Positions 12,763 through 24,900 of a stretch of 64,000 nucleotides of DNA are shown piece after piece; within the stretch, counting starts at the first letter, position 1; each line of letters begins with the position of its first letter. Source of the DNA: Sclerurus mexicanus (Eukaryota; Chordata; Aves; Passeriformes; Furnariidae). Below the pieces are notes generated by a model, which saw only the letters and a program-made list of their open reading frames with translations, had not been told where the DNA came from and made no database searches. Location of the stretch: assembly GCA_013396755.1 (NCBI GenBank), contig VWZF01002483.1, positions 1 through 64,000 on the forward strand, written 5' to 3'. The translations under genes and the position numbers were made by a program.

Positions 12763-13804
12763 CTAATGGGCTCTGACGGTGAGAACCAGAAGCTTGAATT
12801 TGATATGGTAAAACAGCAGAATAACTGGAAGAATCAAAGAGACTTTGACATGATTAGAGTTCTAAACAATGAAGACTATTTTAGCGCCAACAGACCAAAG
12901 TTGGGGTGACGGGTGTTTGCAGAGACCAGTGAGGAAAGGGTTTCTGTGATCAGTAAGCAGTGAGAAAGAAAACTGAGCTATGATTTTAACAAGGCAAGCA
13001 GATACTTGGAGCTAAGCTTGGAGCTGAAAAAAGATATTCCTCAGAGTTCAGCTAGCTGGATTTGCCTCATTATGTTCTCCAATGAGAAACACGGGGCATT
13101 TTAAAGAAGTTCCCTATGTCAGGATTTCCTCATCACCTTAAGAAGCCTTAAAAAAGGCAAAACTTTCAAGCTAAAATTGCTGGTAGGCAAATTATGAGAA
13201 AGTTATCTACGTTAGGGACATTCTCTTTGCCTTGAACTTTCTTTCTTCATAAATCTGCAAAACTCAATCAACAAACTTACATGTGATGTTTCAAAAAGCT
13301 GTACATAGAGATGATGTGAGAAACAAAATGCCTTTTACTCAAGCCTGTGATCTTTTAACTGTATTAACTGCCTCCTTCTTTTTATGTGATAGAACGTGAA
13401 TAACAGCTAGAGCCAGCAGACAAATACTGGTTCCTCTCCTGTAATATGAATTTGCCAAGAAAACAGTTCCGTCAGTACCCAACCCAGTAAGTGCACAGAA
13501 ATCACAAGAACTGTAATGCTGAATTTTGCAAAAATAGGCAAGTGCCACAGACATCTCAGATGAAAATACAAGGCAAAAGTTACCTGGAATAATCTCTCAA
13601 AAGAAATGATTACAAGAGGGTGTCCAGAGAGGTATGTCTGTTTCTGATTGTCTCTCCTGTTTTTCGATGGCACGTTTATTGCTTTTTCATTTTAAAACCA
13701 CTCACTGTACTATATATGATTTACTGTGGCTGCAATAGAACCTTGAGTTTTGGACTCCCTGTGTTAAAGCACACTACAAGCCCTTATCCGATGCTGTAAA
13801 ATTT

Positions 13805-13824
13805 CTGTGGGAAAAAACCCACAG
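13805..13824. repeat. 7-bp perfect inverted repeat
   Basis: CTGTGGG, a six-A loop and CCCACAG form a perfect short hairpin. Hairpins of this size occur often by chance in 64 kb. Confidence 0.6.
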
Positions 13825-15123
13825 TATTTCTAAGGCTATGGAACAGTTGCTTGAATCACTTGGTTATACCTACTAGAAGAACCCCCCTTATGCTACGACT
13901 TTTGTAATGCAAACCACTGCCCACTGACTTCTTAAATAGATTATCTGTTAACTTGGTCAAACAATTCTGACTTGGGAGAGTTCGTCAATCACCTCAAAAC
14001 CCTCCTTTCACAGAAACATCACTCCTTTTCCTGCCCCCACCCCATGAACGTAGAGCAACAAAACACAGAAAGAAAATCCAAGAGCGTGATCAGTTTTGAT
14101 CTTTCATCTCTCAGAATCCCTTGCATTGATGCACTTGATAAAGTGAACCAAACTTACTGTTAACAGCTCAGTGATTTTAAGTGTCTTGTCTAGTATGTGT
14201 CTGGGACTGCTGCATAACATCTCTTATTTATTTGTTTTTAAAACCCTCTTTTTCTTCTTACTGAAACTCATCTCTGAATGTCACGCTCACAATCATCTAC
14301 GTATCCAACCATGACCATGGATCTTCTGCACTGAGTGGTTGTTCAGTCTCCTTTAACACTACTGATGCGACAGCATTTAAAGAAAATACCTAAAAAATAT
14401 CACTGCACACCAGAAAAGAGATTACAACAATGAAGTAGCGAGCTCACCTGTACAAACCCAGGCAACAAGCCTGTGAACTTATTTTTCTTGCACTTCACAA
14501 GAAGGAAAACAAATGCAGATTACTGGACAGTCACCAGCCAACAATTATTCTAGTCCCATCATGAGAATTTTTTATTATCACTGTTCTCACCTAGGTATGT
14601 ACATACACATTTATGGGAACACAAAGTTCTACAACTTGTTTTACAGTAAATTAAAAACCCAACATGAAATTATCAGCTTCAAGCTGGAGAGCCACAACAG
14701 GAGGTTTTTCACAGACTGGAGTTTTAGGCCATATCTGATGGAGAACACTGGGGATGACGACTGAACTCAGACAGCCCAGACCACATTGCTATGAGATAGG
14801 AAAACACAACTACAGCATAGTAGTACAGCCAGTGTGACTTCACTTTCTCCCAGTAGTCAAACCAGATGGATTAAAGCCAGCTTGGTTAAGCCTGCCTGCA
14901 TTTTGGAGAGATGGCAGCAGAAGAAGGAAAGAGGTTAGAGGACAGAACTTAAGAAATTTGGTTGCATTATATATTATATTTTAACAGCACCAGAATAGAA
15001 TGGGTAAGCTGTGGCAACATAGTGAAGTCAAGAGTAAACCTGAAACAATGCACCAGCTTTTAGCGTGAGGAAAAAAAAAGTTATTCGCTATGATAGAGAA
15101 GACTAGTCTCTGTTTTTCATGCT

Positions 15124-15157
15124 TAAAAAAAAAAAAAAGGAAAAAAGAAAAAAGAAA
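15124..15157. repeat. A-rich simple repeat
   Basis: A run of fourteen A is followed by AAAAAAG-type units. It could be an independent microsatellite. No retroposon body or processed gene copy is recognisable directly upstream. Confidence 0.75.
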
Positions 15158-17699
15158 TGAGAGCTTTGCAATGTCATTCTTTACATGTCCATATATTAGT
15201 GCTTACTACCACCAACCATACGTACAAATGGGTAGAATGTTTGCAATAAGAAGGACAGAAAGGAGAGTCAATGGTAAAATTTCTGCTATGTATCTTCCTA
15301 CCCTGTACAGCAATCCTAGACTTCCATCTGGTGCCAGTTCCTATCCTAAAGATTAACAGTTGGATTCTGGGGTTTTGTACTGCTGTGACCTTCACGGACA
15401 CAGACTGTCACTCAAGACACAGTATGAATTAGAACCATGGTTTCGTCCTATTCTGGTCAAAGAGGAAGACAAAACTGGGTGTCATCCCCTCCGCACAGAG
15501 GTTATATAGATGTACATTGCACTGTTCAAGAGTGTGCCCCTAAATCCACTGCCCTCATGCTCCTTGAAAGTGCAACAGACATTGTCCTTGATCTCCTCTT
15601 GGTGACTTGCACTAGAAGAAATCACTTTTCAGCAAGGGGTTTTAGAGCAGGACAGTCCATCACAAGTCCATCTAAAACTGTGAAATTAAACAACGAAAGA
15701 AAATACTGTATAATACCCCTAAAAGCAGAAAGTGCCTCTGAGCTTCAAAATATAAGAAAAAGAGCATCTAGAAGCATTTGACAGAACTGTCAGTCCTACT
15801 GTAGTGCCAGCAGTGATAATAATTTTTTTCCTCCACCATATTATCCTTAACAGAGCTTGTGGGTTCTCATGACAGTGCAGGCCATCGTGAAAAGACTGAA
15901 CCTGACAGGAAGTCCTCTAAGCCAGCACAGAGTCAGAGTTGGCGTTTCTCCCTGAGCTGCTACAGCAGCCCCAAAAATGCACTACAGCACACAGCCTTCC
16001 ATGAGAAGGACTTTGACTAGATAAATGCATTTCAACTCTAATTTCCCTAAAACAGCGCCTGATTTTCACTACAACTCCAAAAGACATTTGTAGGGAGCAC
16101 AGAAGCAATGACATCTGAAGAGGTTATTCAGTAGCTTTTTGCTATGCAGCAAACTCTAGTTAATACATTTTTTAATTCTCTTCTCATGCCTATTTCCAGC
16201 AAACTACAGCCCAGTGAGTACTTGTGATCAAATACGTGTACATCTGACTCAAAACTGAGAGATGGCACACAAGAACCATCAATGTCAAAAAGGACAATAC
16301 CTGGGCTTAACATTCTGACAGAAGAATTAAAAACATTTATCTGCTACTGTCCCTCATGCACCCAAGAGTGAGTCTATTCTCCTTGAAATTCTCTGAAAAG
16401 CTCTTCCTTACGTTTGGTTTATACACGTCAGCAATTTCACTTCAAGCAGAGGCCTTCCAAATTTAATATAATTTTCTGGTGTTCTAAACATACGTGAAAT
16501 ACAAGTACTAGGGATGTCTTGCCTGTGTTTTGTATCATTAGAAGTACTGGCTTACAAAATTCAGTGAAATTTTAAGAGATATCCCAACTACCTAATTCCA
16601 GCACATTAATATGCTTTTTGTAATCTACCAAACTTCTCTGCAGCCCTGACAGGAGCAGGTTACAGTCAATGCTCCACATCTGAACCTACTTTGGAAGCAG
16701 TCCTTCAGGAGGACCAAAGGAGCCAGAGTTTAAAACAATTTGAACACTGAAGTGAAAGGGTCTTCCTTGTTCCTAGTAATGGAAAAGGGTGACAGATGCC
16801 ACAAAGTAATTTCAAAAATAACTCCTTTTTTATAGGCCACATGGATCTACTGATGTTCCTAATTGACAAACCTCTCCTCACTAAAACAAAGAGACACAGA
16901 AGACAGTTTCTGCCTTCTCTCCACAAAAATCAGAACAGGCAAAAAGGTAGTTAAAGGATTTTATCTGTTCTCTGAAGTGTTATTCTGAAACACATTTCAG
17001 TTCCATTCATGCCTACTTCAAAATTCTTGCTTATTTTTCTTCCATCTCCTCCTTCCTTTTCCCAAAGGCCCTGGAAACATAAAATTAAGCATAATAAAAT
17101 ATCCATACCTATTAAACCAAAGCAAAAAAAAAGTTCTTTTTGTCTGGGATTTTGATTTTGATGAACTGGAGCCTTCCAGGACCTTTACTTTGATGTTTTC
17201 AGAAACATCAAAAGATCAGGCTTGTTATCAACATCATTAGTGCGGTCTGAAGATGTTTAATACTCTAACACATACACAAAATGCAGCACAGAATCCCCCA
17301 ATGGCCTTTGTCTTGTTTTTATCCCTTCTTTTATAATTTTGTTTCTAAATCTGATTTGCATTTTTCATTCCAAGCCATTTGCCTCTCTCCCACCCTGCCC
17401 CATCGTCTCATTAATTCACTAGAAGAGCTTTCCAGTGCTGACCTATTCCCCCTTCCTGAAGGGAATTTATATTATAAACTCCTTTCTCCCCTGCAATAAT
17501 ATAATATACAGCAGTTCATAGAGTCATACAGTGCTTTGGACTGGAAGGGACTTTAAAGATCATCTAATTCCAACCCTCTGCTTTTCTCTGCTTTTCACTA
17601 GACCAGGTTGCTCAGAGCCCCATCCAACCTGGCCTTGAACACTTCCAGGTATGGGGCATCCACAACTTCCCTGGGCAACTTATTCCAATGTCTCACCCC

Positions 17700-18027
17700 C
17701 CTCACAGAACACAATTTTTTTCTTAATATCTAATGTAAATCTTTCAGTCTGAAGTCATTCCTCCTTGTCCTGCCACTATGTGCTCTTGTAAAAAGTCCCT
17801 CTCCATCTTTCTTGTAGGCTCCCTTAAGGTACTGGAAGGTCACCTCAAAGCCTTCTCTCTTCCGGGCTGAAAAAAATCCAATTTGCTCAGACTTTCCTCA
17901 CAGAAGAGGTACCCTATCCCTCTAATCATCTCCATGGCCCTCCTGTAGACTTGCTCCAACAGGCTGATGTCCTTCCTGTGCTGGGGACCCCAGCACTCCA
18001 GGGATCTCATGAGAGTGGAGTAGAGGG
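17700..18027 (-). pseudogene. CR1 ORF2 remnant: RT thumb and C-terminus
   Basis: Translated on the minus strand across small frameshifts, this gives a STLMRSLECWGPQHRKDISL segment, then LLEQV.RRAMEMIRG, an EESLSKL segment, a FQYLKGAYKKDGE segment and a degraded LDIRKK block. This is the order found at the C-terminus of CR1 ORF2. A few residues are missing around LECWGPQH, where the family usually has LE.C.Q.WGPQH. No single frame is open across it. It joins directly to the linker segment at about 18030 without the RT catalytic core. Confidence 0.8.
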
Positions 18028-18029
18028 TT

Positions 18030-18440
18030 ACTCACAGTAGCAAGGACTTTACTCCCCCAGTCGCCATCCTGCTGCCCATCCACTTCAGAGGTATGAGAAG
18101 ACAGGTTGCCATTGAAGACAGAGGCAAAATAGTTGTTTAGTACCTCAGCCTCCTCCTTACCAGTTTTCAAGCACTGTTTATCAGGGGGGGTACACCTTCT
18201 TTGACGTTCCTTTTCTTGTTAACATACCTGTAGAAGCCCTTGTTATTCTTTGTGTCCCTTGCCAGTCTCAGTTCCAGTGTCACTGTGGCCTTCCTCATCC
18301 CCCTGGCACAACTGAACTTCATTTTCCATGCTCTTCCCAGGTTACCTGGCCTTGTTTCCACTGCCTGTGCATTTGTTTCTTTCCCTTCAGTTTGTCCAGC
18401 AGTTTGCTACTCAGCCATGCTGATCTCTTGCCTTCCTTGA
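18030..18440 (-). pseudogene. CR1 ORF2 remnant: endonuclease-RT linker
   Basis: The minus strand encodes, in shifting frames, LLDKLKGKKQMHRQWKQGQ, then ATVTLELRLARDTKNNKGFYRY (written here with the hallmark GFYRYVNKKR in 18167-18361), then KTGKEEAEVLNNYFASVF in 17922-18170, ending at a DGDWGSKVLATVS segment. This is the conserved stretch between endonuclease and RT in CR1. The next expected motif, EDQVRDHL at the start of the RT domain, is absent because the sequence jumps to the thumb. A stop and a frame change lie near 18167. Confidence 0.85.
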
Positions 18441-18455
18441 CTGATTTCAGGATTA

Positions 18456-18902
18456 CTAGCTCTTGTGCCTATGGAAGATTTCTGTAAAGATTTCCCAACT
18501 CTGCTCCCATGTCCCTGAGGGCAGCCTCCCAGGGAATCCTATTGACCAACTCCAAGAAGAAATGGAATTTTGCTTTTGTACAGTTCGGGGCCTAACTTTG
18601 CTCCTTACCTGACCCATATCCCTCAAGATTGCAAACTCCATCAATACATGATCACTGCAGCCCAGGTTGCCTTCAATCCTGATGACCATGATTAGCTCAC
18701 TTAACGATGGTGACCATGAGATCCAGTATCGCATCCCCTCTGGTAGGGCTATCCAGCTCAAGAAGTTTTCATCCATACATTCCAGGAGTCTCCTGGATTG
18801 CCTGCACCTCACTGTACTACTTTCCCAGCAGACACTGGGGTCCCTGAAGTCCCCCAGCAGGACAGGAGCCTGTGAGCATGGTGCCTCCTGCGGTTGGAGC
18901 AA
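18456..18902 (-). pseudogene. CR1 ORF2 remnant: second half of endonuclease
   Basis: An open frame of 148 codons continues the apurinic-type (EEP family) endonuclease in a different frame from its first half. Landmarks are PVLLGDFRDPSVCWE (family usually GDFN.PD.CW), SRRLLECMDENFL, and NLGCSDHVLMEFAIL, which carries the conserved SDH of the catalytic site. The Asn of the GDFN metal-site motif is replaced by Arg, so this domain would be expected to be inactive even if expressed. The first ATG is internal and not a true start. The frame ends at a stop after a HRHKS sequence, shortly before the linker segment. Confidence 0.88.
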
Positions 18903-19285
18903 GAAGGCTCCACCAGTGGACTCCCCTGATCAGGGAGCCAGCAGCAAACACCAACCACAAGGTCCCCTCTGTTGCCTCTGACTCTAGTTCTTACCCACAG
19001 GCTTTCAACCTGCTCACGGCTGTTCCTCAGAGACAGATCTTCACAGTCAATCCACCTCGTGATGTGGATGGCAACTCTGCTGCCTCTCTTTCCTTCCCTG
19101 TCTCTTCTGAACAGCCTGTAGCCATCGACAGACAAACTCCAGTCATGGGATTCATCCCACCAGGTTTCAGTAATGACAACATGGTCATAACTTTCTAGCA
19201 GCACAGTGCCTTCCAACCCCTCCTGTTTGTTGCCCCTGCTGAATGCAGTGGTGTAAAGGCACCTCAGCTGAGCTGTTGGCATGTT
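18885..19285 (-). pseudogene. CR1 ORF2 remnant: first half of endonuclease
   Basis: The minus-strand frame at 18809-19333 carries the start of the CR1 endonuclease. It shows QLRCLYTTAFSRGNKQEGLE, then VVITETWWDESHDWSLSVDG, which includes the catalytic Glu of the TETWWD motif, then YRLFRRDREGKRGSRVA, and VESLWVRTRVRGN...GDLVVGVC. The match fades after the VGVC motif because a frameshift near 18885-18940 moves the rest of the domain to another frame. Upstream the frame is fused to sequence from the ORF1 side near 19265-19290. The call as CR1 is firm, and the domain is non-functional. Confidence 0.9.
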
Positions 19286-19491
19286 GGGCCCTCCGTTCCC
19301 CTTAGAAGTAAACTGCCTATGACTATACCCCATCTTTTCTTCCTCTTGGAAGTGGCTGTAATACGAAGCGTTGACCTTTCCGGTTGTGGTGACACCTTTG
19401 GTGTAACTGAACCTTCATTGTCCTGATCCTTAGGCTGGCCTTCCACGTGCAAAACCTCATACCTCACACTTAAGCAATTGCTCACTGACAT
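19285..19491 (-). pseudogene. CR1 ORF1 C-terminal edge (esterase start)
   Basis: The minus strand encodes a segment ending RWGIVIGSLLLRGTEGP. CR1 ORF1 has an SGNH/GDSL-type esterase domain that begins VVGDSLLRGTE.P, and the resemblance is clear although the GDS catalytic block reads GSLLL. After RGTEGP the sequence goes straight into ORF2 endonuclease, so nearly all of the esterase is deleted. The copy is 5'-truncated or unrecognisable beyond about 19492. Confidence 0.65.
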
Positions 19492-19492
19492 A

Positions 19493-21779
19493 CAGAAACA
19501 TCATACTTCAGTTATTTTGTTGAAGCAAGTGTGAAAGAGGTTTGGGTTTCGTTTTGTTTCAAGTGTTCATTGTTCTTTTTTACAATAAAGGTATATAACT
19601 GTCAGGAAAACTTTGAAGGGGAAATGAGGAAAAAAATGTAGAACTTGAAATTCTTCAGAGGACAAGGCAGTAAATCTGTGATGCATCATGTATTAATTTT
19701 GGGAAATTTGCTTTCAAACTACATTTTAATGACAACCATTAATTTAGACCAAATAGAAAGGCAATGCATAAGAGACTACACTGATCTCACCCACAGGTGT
19801 TTCTTTCATATGAAATGCACCATCCATAGATCAAGCCCTCAGCTATCCAAACCAGACAGGCACTTACAAAGACTGTCGTTACAAAATCTAGGAATGACAC
19901 CTGACTGCACTTTTCCCAGAAATGGGTGTTTATTTCACTGTTTTCAGCACATAACTTTAGCCCTAGAGGAGTCCACAGGACTAAGTAGTCCTCCTGCATA
20001 AAAATCTTGTAACTAGGTTACTCTCCTGTTCACCATGAGGATCTCTGCAGTCACTACACATATGACAGAGTATGAAACGTTCTTTTGAAGTGAAGCATCT
20101 TGCTTTGGCTCTTTCAGGGCTTCACACTTCCCAGGTAAGCACCTGAGCATGAGCACCAGCAACCTAACTGCTTTCTTTTCCTGAAATTGCCACTTTTAGC
20201 TGAGCAGGCAGCACCTTAAGCACAAAAGCTTGGAGAGAGGACCAGTGATGCCAACAAGACTGTATGTAATTTAATTTAAAATGCTGGCATGAGACTGAGC
20301 TTGTAGTTTGATGATTACTTACTTTTGTTCTCCCTATCAACTATTAAGAACCAAGCAATAACCTCTGAGGAATGGTCAAGCAATGAGATTTATTCTAATG
20401 CTATCAGGCTTCTTTCATTGCAAACAACATCATTATAAAAATATCACTGCATGAAAGGATCTACCAGTAAGAAAAGATGTACAGGCTCACTCTGCTCTGC
20501 TGTCCTTGATTAGACAGTCTCATGTAATTGTCTGAAAGAACTGATGCCTTCTGTACTCCTTTGCCATGAGCAGCCTATTACATCTGATTCTCTTCTACAG
20601 AGCTATCACCATTACAGCACTGCAAACACACTATTCATTCTCTACATCATTACAACTTGGTGACAAAAGAAGAAACCCTGAAATATCTGAAAACTAAATG
20701 TTTTCTTTTCCATTTTTTGTTACAGATCCTTGGTTTCGAATATGCCATGGAAAACAAAGCATTTGCATCTGGAAGGTGCTGAGCTTACAGCCTAGAACAT
20801 ATCATAGATGGTTTGGGTTTGAAAGAGGGTCTTTAAAGGTCATCTGCTCCAATTCCCCCTTGAAGACGTAAATACAAACGTAGATATATTTCTTTCCCAC
20901 AGAAGCACTATATACTTCAGTGTGAGTACTTGTTATTGCTACAGAGCAGAAAGGCACAGAGGGGACAATTAGGAGGTATTTTGCAGGTCCAGGAAGTAGT
21001 ACTCATTTGAAAGAAGAGCACACAAAGAAAGTTGGACAGTAGTTGCCCACAGTACTGCATGCCTGACCTTGCAAAGACATACAGTAAATAGTTTTCACTT
21101 GGAACTATCTCTCAGACAACAAAATTCAACGGCAATGCTTTAAAAAGTACAAAAGGAGAGATGTATGGGATAGAATTTTTATTAAGTCATAAGAGGAAAT
21201 TATTACTGCAGAATCCATCTCTGTCCCATGTTTGTAATAGGAGAGCAGCCATGACCAGTAGCTTCCAGAAGCACTGTATTGTTACAGGTATAGCTCTCTG
21301 ATATAAACAGATCACTTTATAATGTGTCTGCACTCTGCCCTTTAAGGACTGTGTTCTTCCTACTATTTGACACACTCAGTTTAATAGCACATTGTCCAGA
21401 CTTGCTGAAGAACTGGAAGACTGCCATTCTTGACATGCTGCACAGATACTTTTGGCTGATAGAGCAAGCAGCAGCACTGCTCTACTCCTAAAGAGGATGG
21501 ACCAAACTCAGCACCTTTTTAGGCTGAAGTACACTGTCTGTTGATCTCTGTGGAGTCATGTGCCTGCATCCCAGAATCTGGGACAGAGTCTAGGTACACA
21601 ACAGCTTCAAGAGAAATGCTGAGATATTTCTTCATCCCAATACCAAAGTGAATGTATCAGAAAGGGCTAGACAACTGGCTGAGCTGTTTGTGATAGTGGT
21701 TAAGAACATAAATATCCAAGCTACAGCAAAATATACTTTCTAACCTTCTGGTTTCATACAGCAATGTGTCACTGTCACT
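19493..21779. other. Unassigned DNA with one tiny CR1 tail
   Basis: Apart from the CR1 fragment at 20800-20866 I see no recognisable element. The open frame at 19645-20001 has no family resemblance. Confidence 0.55.
20800..20866 (-). mobile_element. Short CR1 3' tail fragment
   Basis: The plus strand reads ATCATAGATGGTTTGGGTTT, then GAAAGAGGGTCTTTAAAGGT, then CATCTGCTCCAATTCCCCC. This is the reverse complement of the final 65 or so bases of many avian CR1 subfamilies. It is an extremely 5'-truncated insertion with moderate divergence. Confidence 0.85.
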
Positions 21780-21970
21780 AGGCATAGGACACTAGACTTG
21801 AGACCTAAGCTATATTCGTTTGTCTCAGTGGCCTGTTGCATCATTCTTGCAATTCATTTCACCTCCCCTCCCTCGGTTCTCCTGTCCGCAGAATGGAATT
21901 AGCACTACTTGCTTTCCATACTGAATGCTTTGAGAGCTACCTCTTAGAGTTGCTACATAAAAGCATTACT
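21780..21970 (+). mobile_element. MIR-type core SINE relic
   Basis: The plus strand follows the amniote MIR pattern. 'GACACTAGACTTGAGACCTA' corresponds to the 'actggactcaggagacct' segment, 'GTGGCCTGTTGCATC' to the 'cctgctgggtgacc' segment, 'CAATTCATTTCACCTCCCC' to 'caagtcacttcacctct', and 'TCCGCAGAATGGAATTAGCA' to 'tctgtaaaatggggataa'. It is followed by 'TTTGAGAGCTAC' near the 3' end. The element is non-autonomous, tRNA-headed in its intact form and long dead. It is close to full length but heavily mutated. Confidence 0.7.
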
Positions 21971-24900
21971 GTTAAAGTCATTGTTCTGACTATATTTAGG
22001 AACACTCTGTGTGAAGTGCTGAAGCACATTTTTAATGTCAGCAGGATATTAGAAGACCCCTTGTCTCACTGGAACAGCTTTAATGAGATACTGGAAGTAG
22101 CTCAGTACATGTTTCTACTGCCATAGTGTTTCATAGCTTGTCCATACATTACACAGTCTCGGAATATTTACCTTCTTTTCTCTGAAGCCTCCTGGCTTCA
22201 AAGATACAAGGGCTATTCATATGATTGGCAACATGCCAGTATGGAAATCTGGGCAGCCTAACAACTTACTACAAGATGTGTGAAGATAAGGTGGCAGAGA
22301 GACAATGGGAGGCAAATTAAATTCCCCAAACTCCATCTTTCTGAGAACTGGAAATTAAAGAATTAAGGTTTTGTTGTGTAACCTCTTCCCAGATCAAAGA
22401 TTACATGGAGACACAGAAGGGACAGGTTCCTATTTCATTCTTCATTACTGGTTGTCATAGCTTGATGAAAAGATTAAGCAGTAAGAATAGCCAAGAATGT
22501 TACTATAATATTCTGAATTTTGGAGTATGCTAAAGCAATTATTTAAAATGGCAACAGTTAGTGAGGCCCGGTATAAAAAGAGAACGCTTCTGTCACAATG
22601 TTCTATTTCCATTACAGAGACAAAATGCTCTTTCCTGTTTCTATGTTTCTATCTCCACCACCTAAACACACACATGTATGAACACATCCCCAAGCAAGAT
22701 AAACTGCTGGTGTTATGTCAACAGCCCCTAACCAGGAGGAAGAAACGGGTACCAGTGGGGAGAGAGGGGAGCAGAATCTATAATTAGCAGCTTCCTTCTC
22801 TGAGTGTATCTATTTATTTACAAGACTCAGAAACAAAACAACAAACCTTTCATTAGCATTCAAAGCCATGTGAAATCCCAAGAAGCTTTTGCAAAGCCTG
22901 ACAGTACTAACTAGCCATCTGCATCTGCACCAGGAATGCAGCACACAGACATGAGAGGGGGAAACAGAAGTGGGATCTTTTCTGTGGGAGCTTGCAGGGG
23001 GAAGAGGAAGGAGACAAGGCACGTGTTTCTGGTGAGATGGTTGCAAAGACAAATTCAAAGGCAGCGCGCCCACAGGTTCCCTTCCTCTAAAACAAACAGT
23101 GAAGGGATTCCTAAAACTAAACAAAATCCATCCTTCCAAGCTGTTCAAACAGCACTACCAGAGAGGAGGCACAAAAACTGTGCCAAAATAAACACACAAA
23201 TGAAATGGAAATTACCTTGAGGAAAGTTAACTGAAAAACATAGGCAAGAAATAAGAGGTAGAGGCAAAAACTCCAACTTCAGAGAAATTACACCAGCTTA
23301 GACCAGCTGTGACACAGACCTAGGTGTGGAGAGACTGCATAATTAGACTGGAGAAGACTAACAGCGTATTTTATGGGTAGGGGAAAACACAAAGTGACAG
23401 AAGGGAATTTTTTGAATAATACCTTTTTCCCCAAGGTCTCTCTAGTTTAGTCACTTACCTTCAGGGTTTACTCTTTCTACTCTTCCATTTGTAAAATGGA
23501 GAATGCATTGTCTTTATACAACTCTTCAAAAACTGCAGATAAAAACGCTAATGTAAGTGTAAAGAATTACTGTTTTTGCTATTATGGAGGATGCTGTAAG
23601 CTCCTCTCTTGAGCTGCTAGCAAAACTGATCCTGTTCTTGACTCCAGTTAAGACTCGGCTTGGGCTTTCAACTTTAGCTGTTTTTGCAGAAAACATGATG
23701 GGACGCAGTATCTGCAACCTAAGGTGAACCACAATTATACTACAATTCCTAGGAAAACAGTTCCTTAACTAATCATAGGTAAGAACCTTCTGAAGATACG
23801 ATAAAGTTCACTCCAAGCTCAGACCTGCATCACCCATACAATCCTGTTTACCATGTCACAATGCAACACTGTCAAAATTAGTGGATTCACATAAGCGTTA
23901 ATGGGATTAACATACTAGTTTATCAGCCACTATGCACACAATTCCCTAGACAACAAAGCATTTCCATCACTGGGATGAAGCATGGCAGTTATTTAACTGC
24001 GCCACAACACAACATGGTCATTTAAAAACTGGGATCAAAGGCTCCTACACGTAGGAAACTCTGAGGGAGGGAGTCAGACAAGGCATAAGACTCTCTCTTT
24101 GGACACTCAACAACTCAACAGCAAAGGTGCAATAGCTTTTGATGCCCACGAACAGACAGAACATTGGCTCAACCTGTCATTTTTAAAGTACTGTGGCTTC
24201 TGTATTGGATTGTCACACTGAATCTGTGTAAAATGGTGCCTTCTGAATCAGTGACCTCACTCCCAAAGCAGTTTTCTTTGATGAGAGATATTCTAAGCCA
24301 CTGCTGACCTCAACCAACCTCACTAAATATACAAATTTTAAAATATGAGGCTGCCTGCTCTCTTAAAAAGCATCACAAAATTTTAAACATCACATCAGCA
24401 GAATCCAAAATCCCTCCTGCCATAGATGTCATCCAAGGACCACTCCGAACAAAGGAAGGACTCCTATACTGCTCAAAAGGAGTTCAAAAGGCTTCACACA
24501 AGTAAACCATGGCTGATAGTGAAAGCAGGATCCCTTTTTTTATCCATAATCAACAGCACCATGAGCCTGCTTGGTGCCCAGGATAGATTGTAAGGATTTC
24601 ACCTCACCTCTACCCTGAACTTAGACCTCTCCAGCCTCTCTACACCAGGCAGAGAGCTCTCTTCCACTCATTCCTCTGTCCTTGCACCCAGTAGCTCTCT
24701 CCCTAAGCCCTAAGAAAACGCATTCCCTGCTTCACAAGTTCCAGTCTCTGTCAGCAACGCCTATTGGAAGAGTTCACAGAAAAAATTCCTTCCTGACTTC
24801 CTGCATTCCTATATTGAGCAACTTGGAAGGACAGGGATGGAGTTGGTGGGGTGGCTTAAACAGAGAAAAGATAAGAGTAAGGACAGAAAGTAGAGAGTGT

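Larger units (their letters stand above)
11761..17514. other. Unassigned non-coding DNA with simple repeats
   Basis: No gene or clear transposon is visible. The stretch holds a purine-rich tract at 12712-12762, a perfect 7-bp hairpin at 13805-13824, and an A-rich run at 15124-15157. Open frames at 13407-13673 (minus) and 15437-15781 (plus) resemble nothing I know and lack convincing exon signals. Confidence 0.55.
17515..19492 (-). mobile_element. CR1 LINE copy with two internal deletions
   Basis: On the minus strand the element runs from about 19492 down to 17515. Segments in order are an ORF1 C-terminal edge (19285-19491), the ORF2 endonuclease (18456-19285, frameshifted), the linker before RT (18030-18440), then directly the RT thumb and 3' end (17515-18027). 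Two CR1 stretches are missing: most of the ORF1 esterase through the ORF1/ORF2 junction (join near 19265-19290), and the RT fingers and palm (join near 18025-18035). The terminal 'GACTCTATGA' at 17515-17530 and 'CCTTTAAAG.TCATCTAATTCC' just inside it are the CR1 3' signature. With 5' truncation this leaves about 2 kb of an element normally around 4.5 kb. An alternative is two neighbouring copies, an older endonuclease part abutting a younger 5'-truncated copy. Confidence 0.93.

Noticed and set aside
15124..15157. Poly-A run as the tail of a processed gene copy
   Set aside because: The sequence upstream shows no coding or structured-RNA similarity and no flanking duplication was found.
18667..19198. 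Plus-strand open frames of 104-108 codons
   Set aside because: They are antisense shadows of the CR1 endonuclease on the minus strand.
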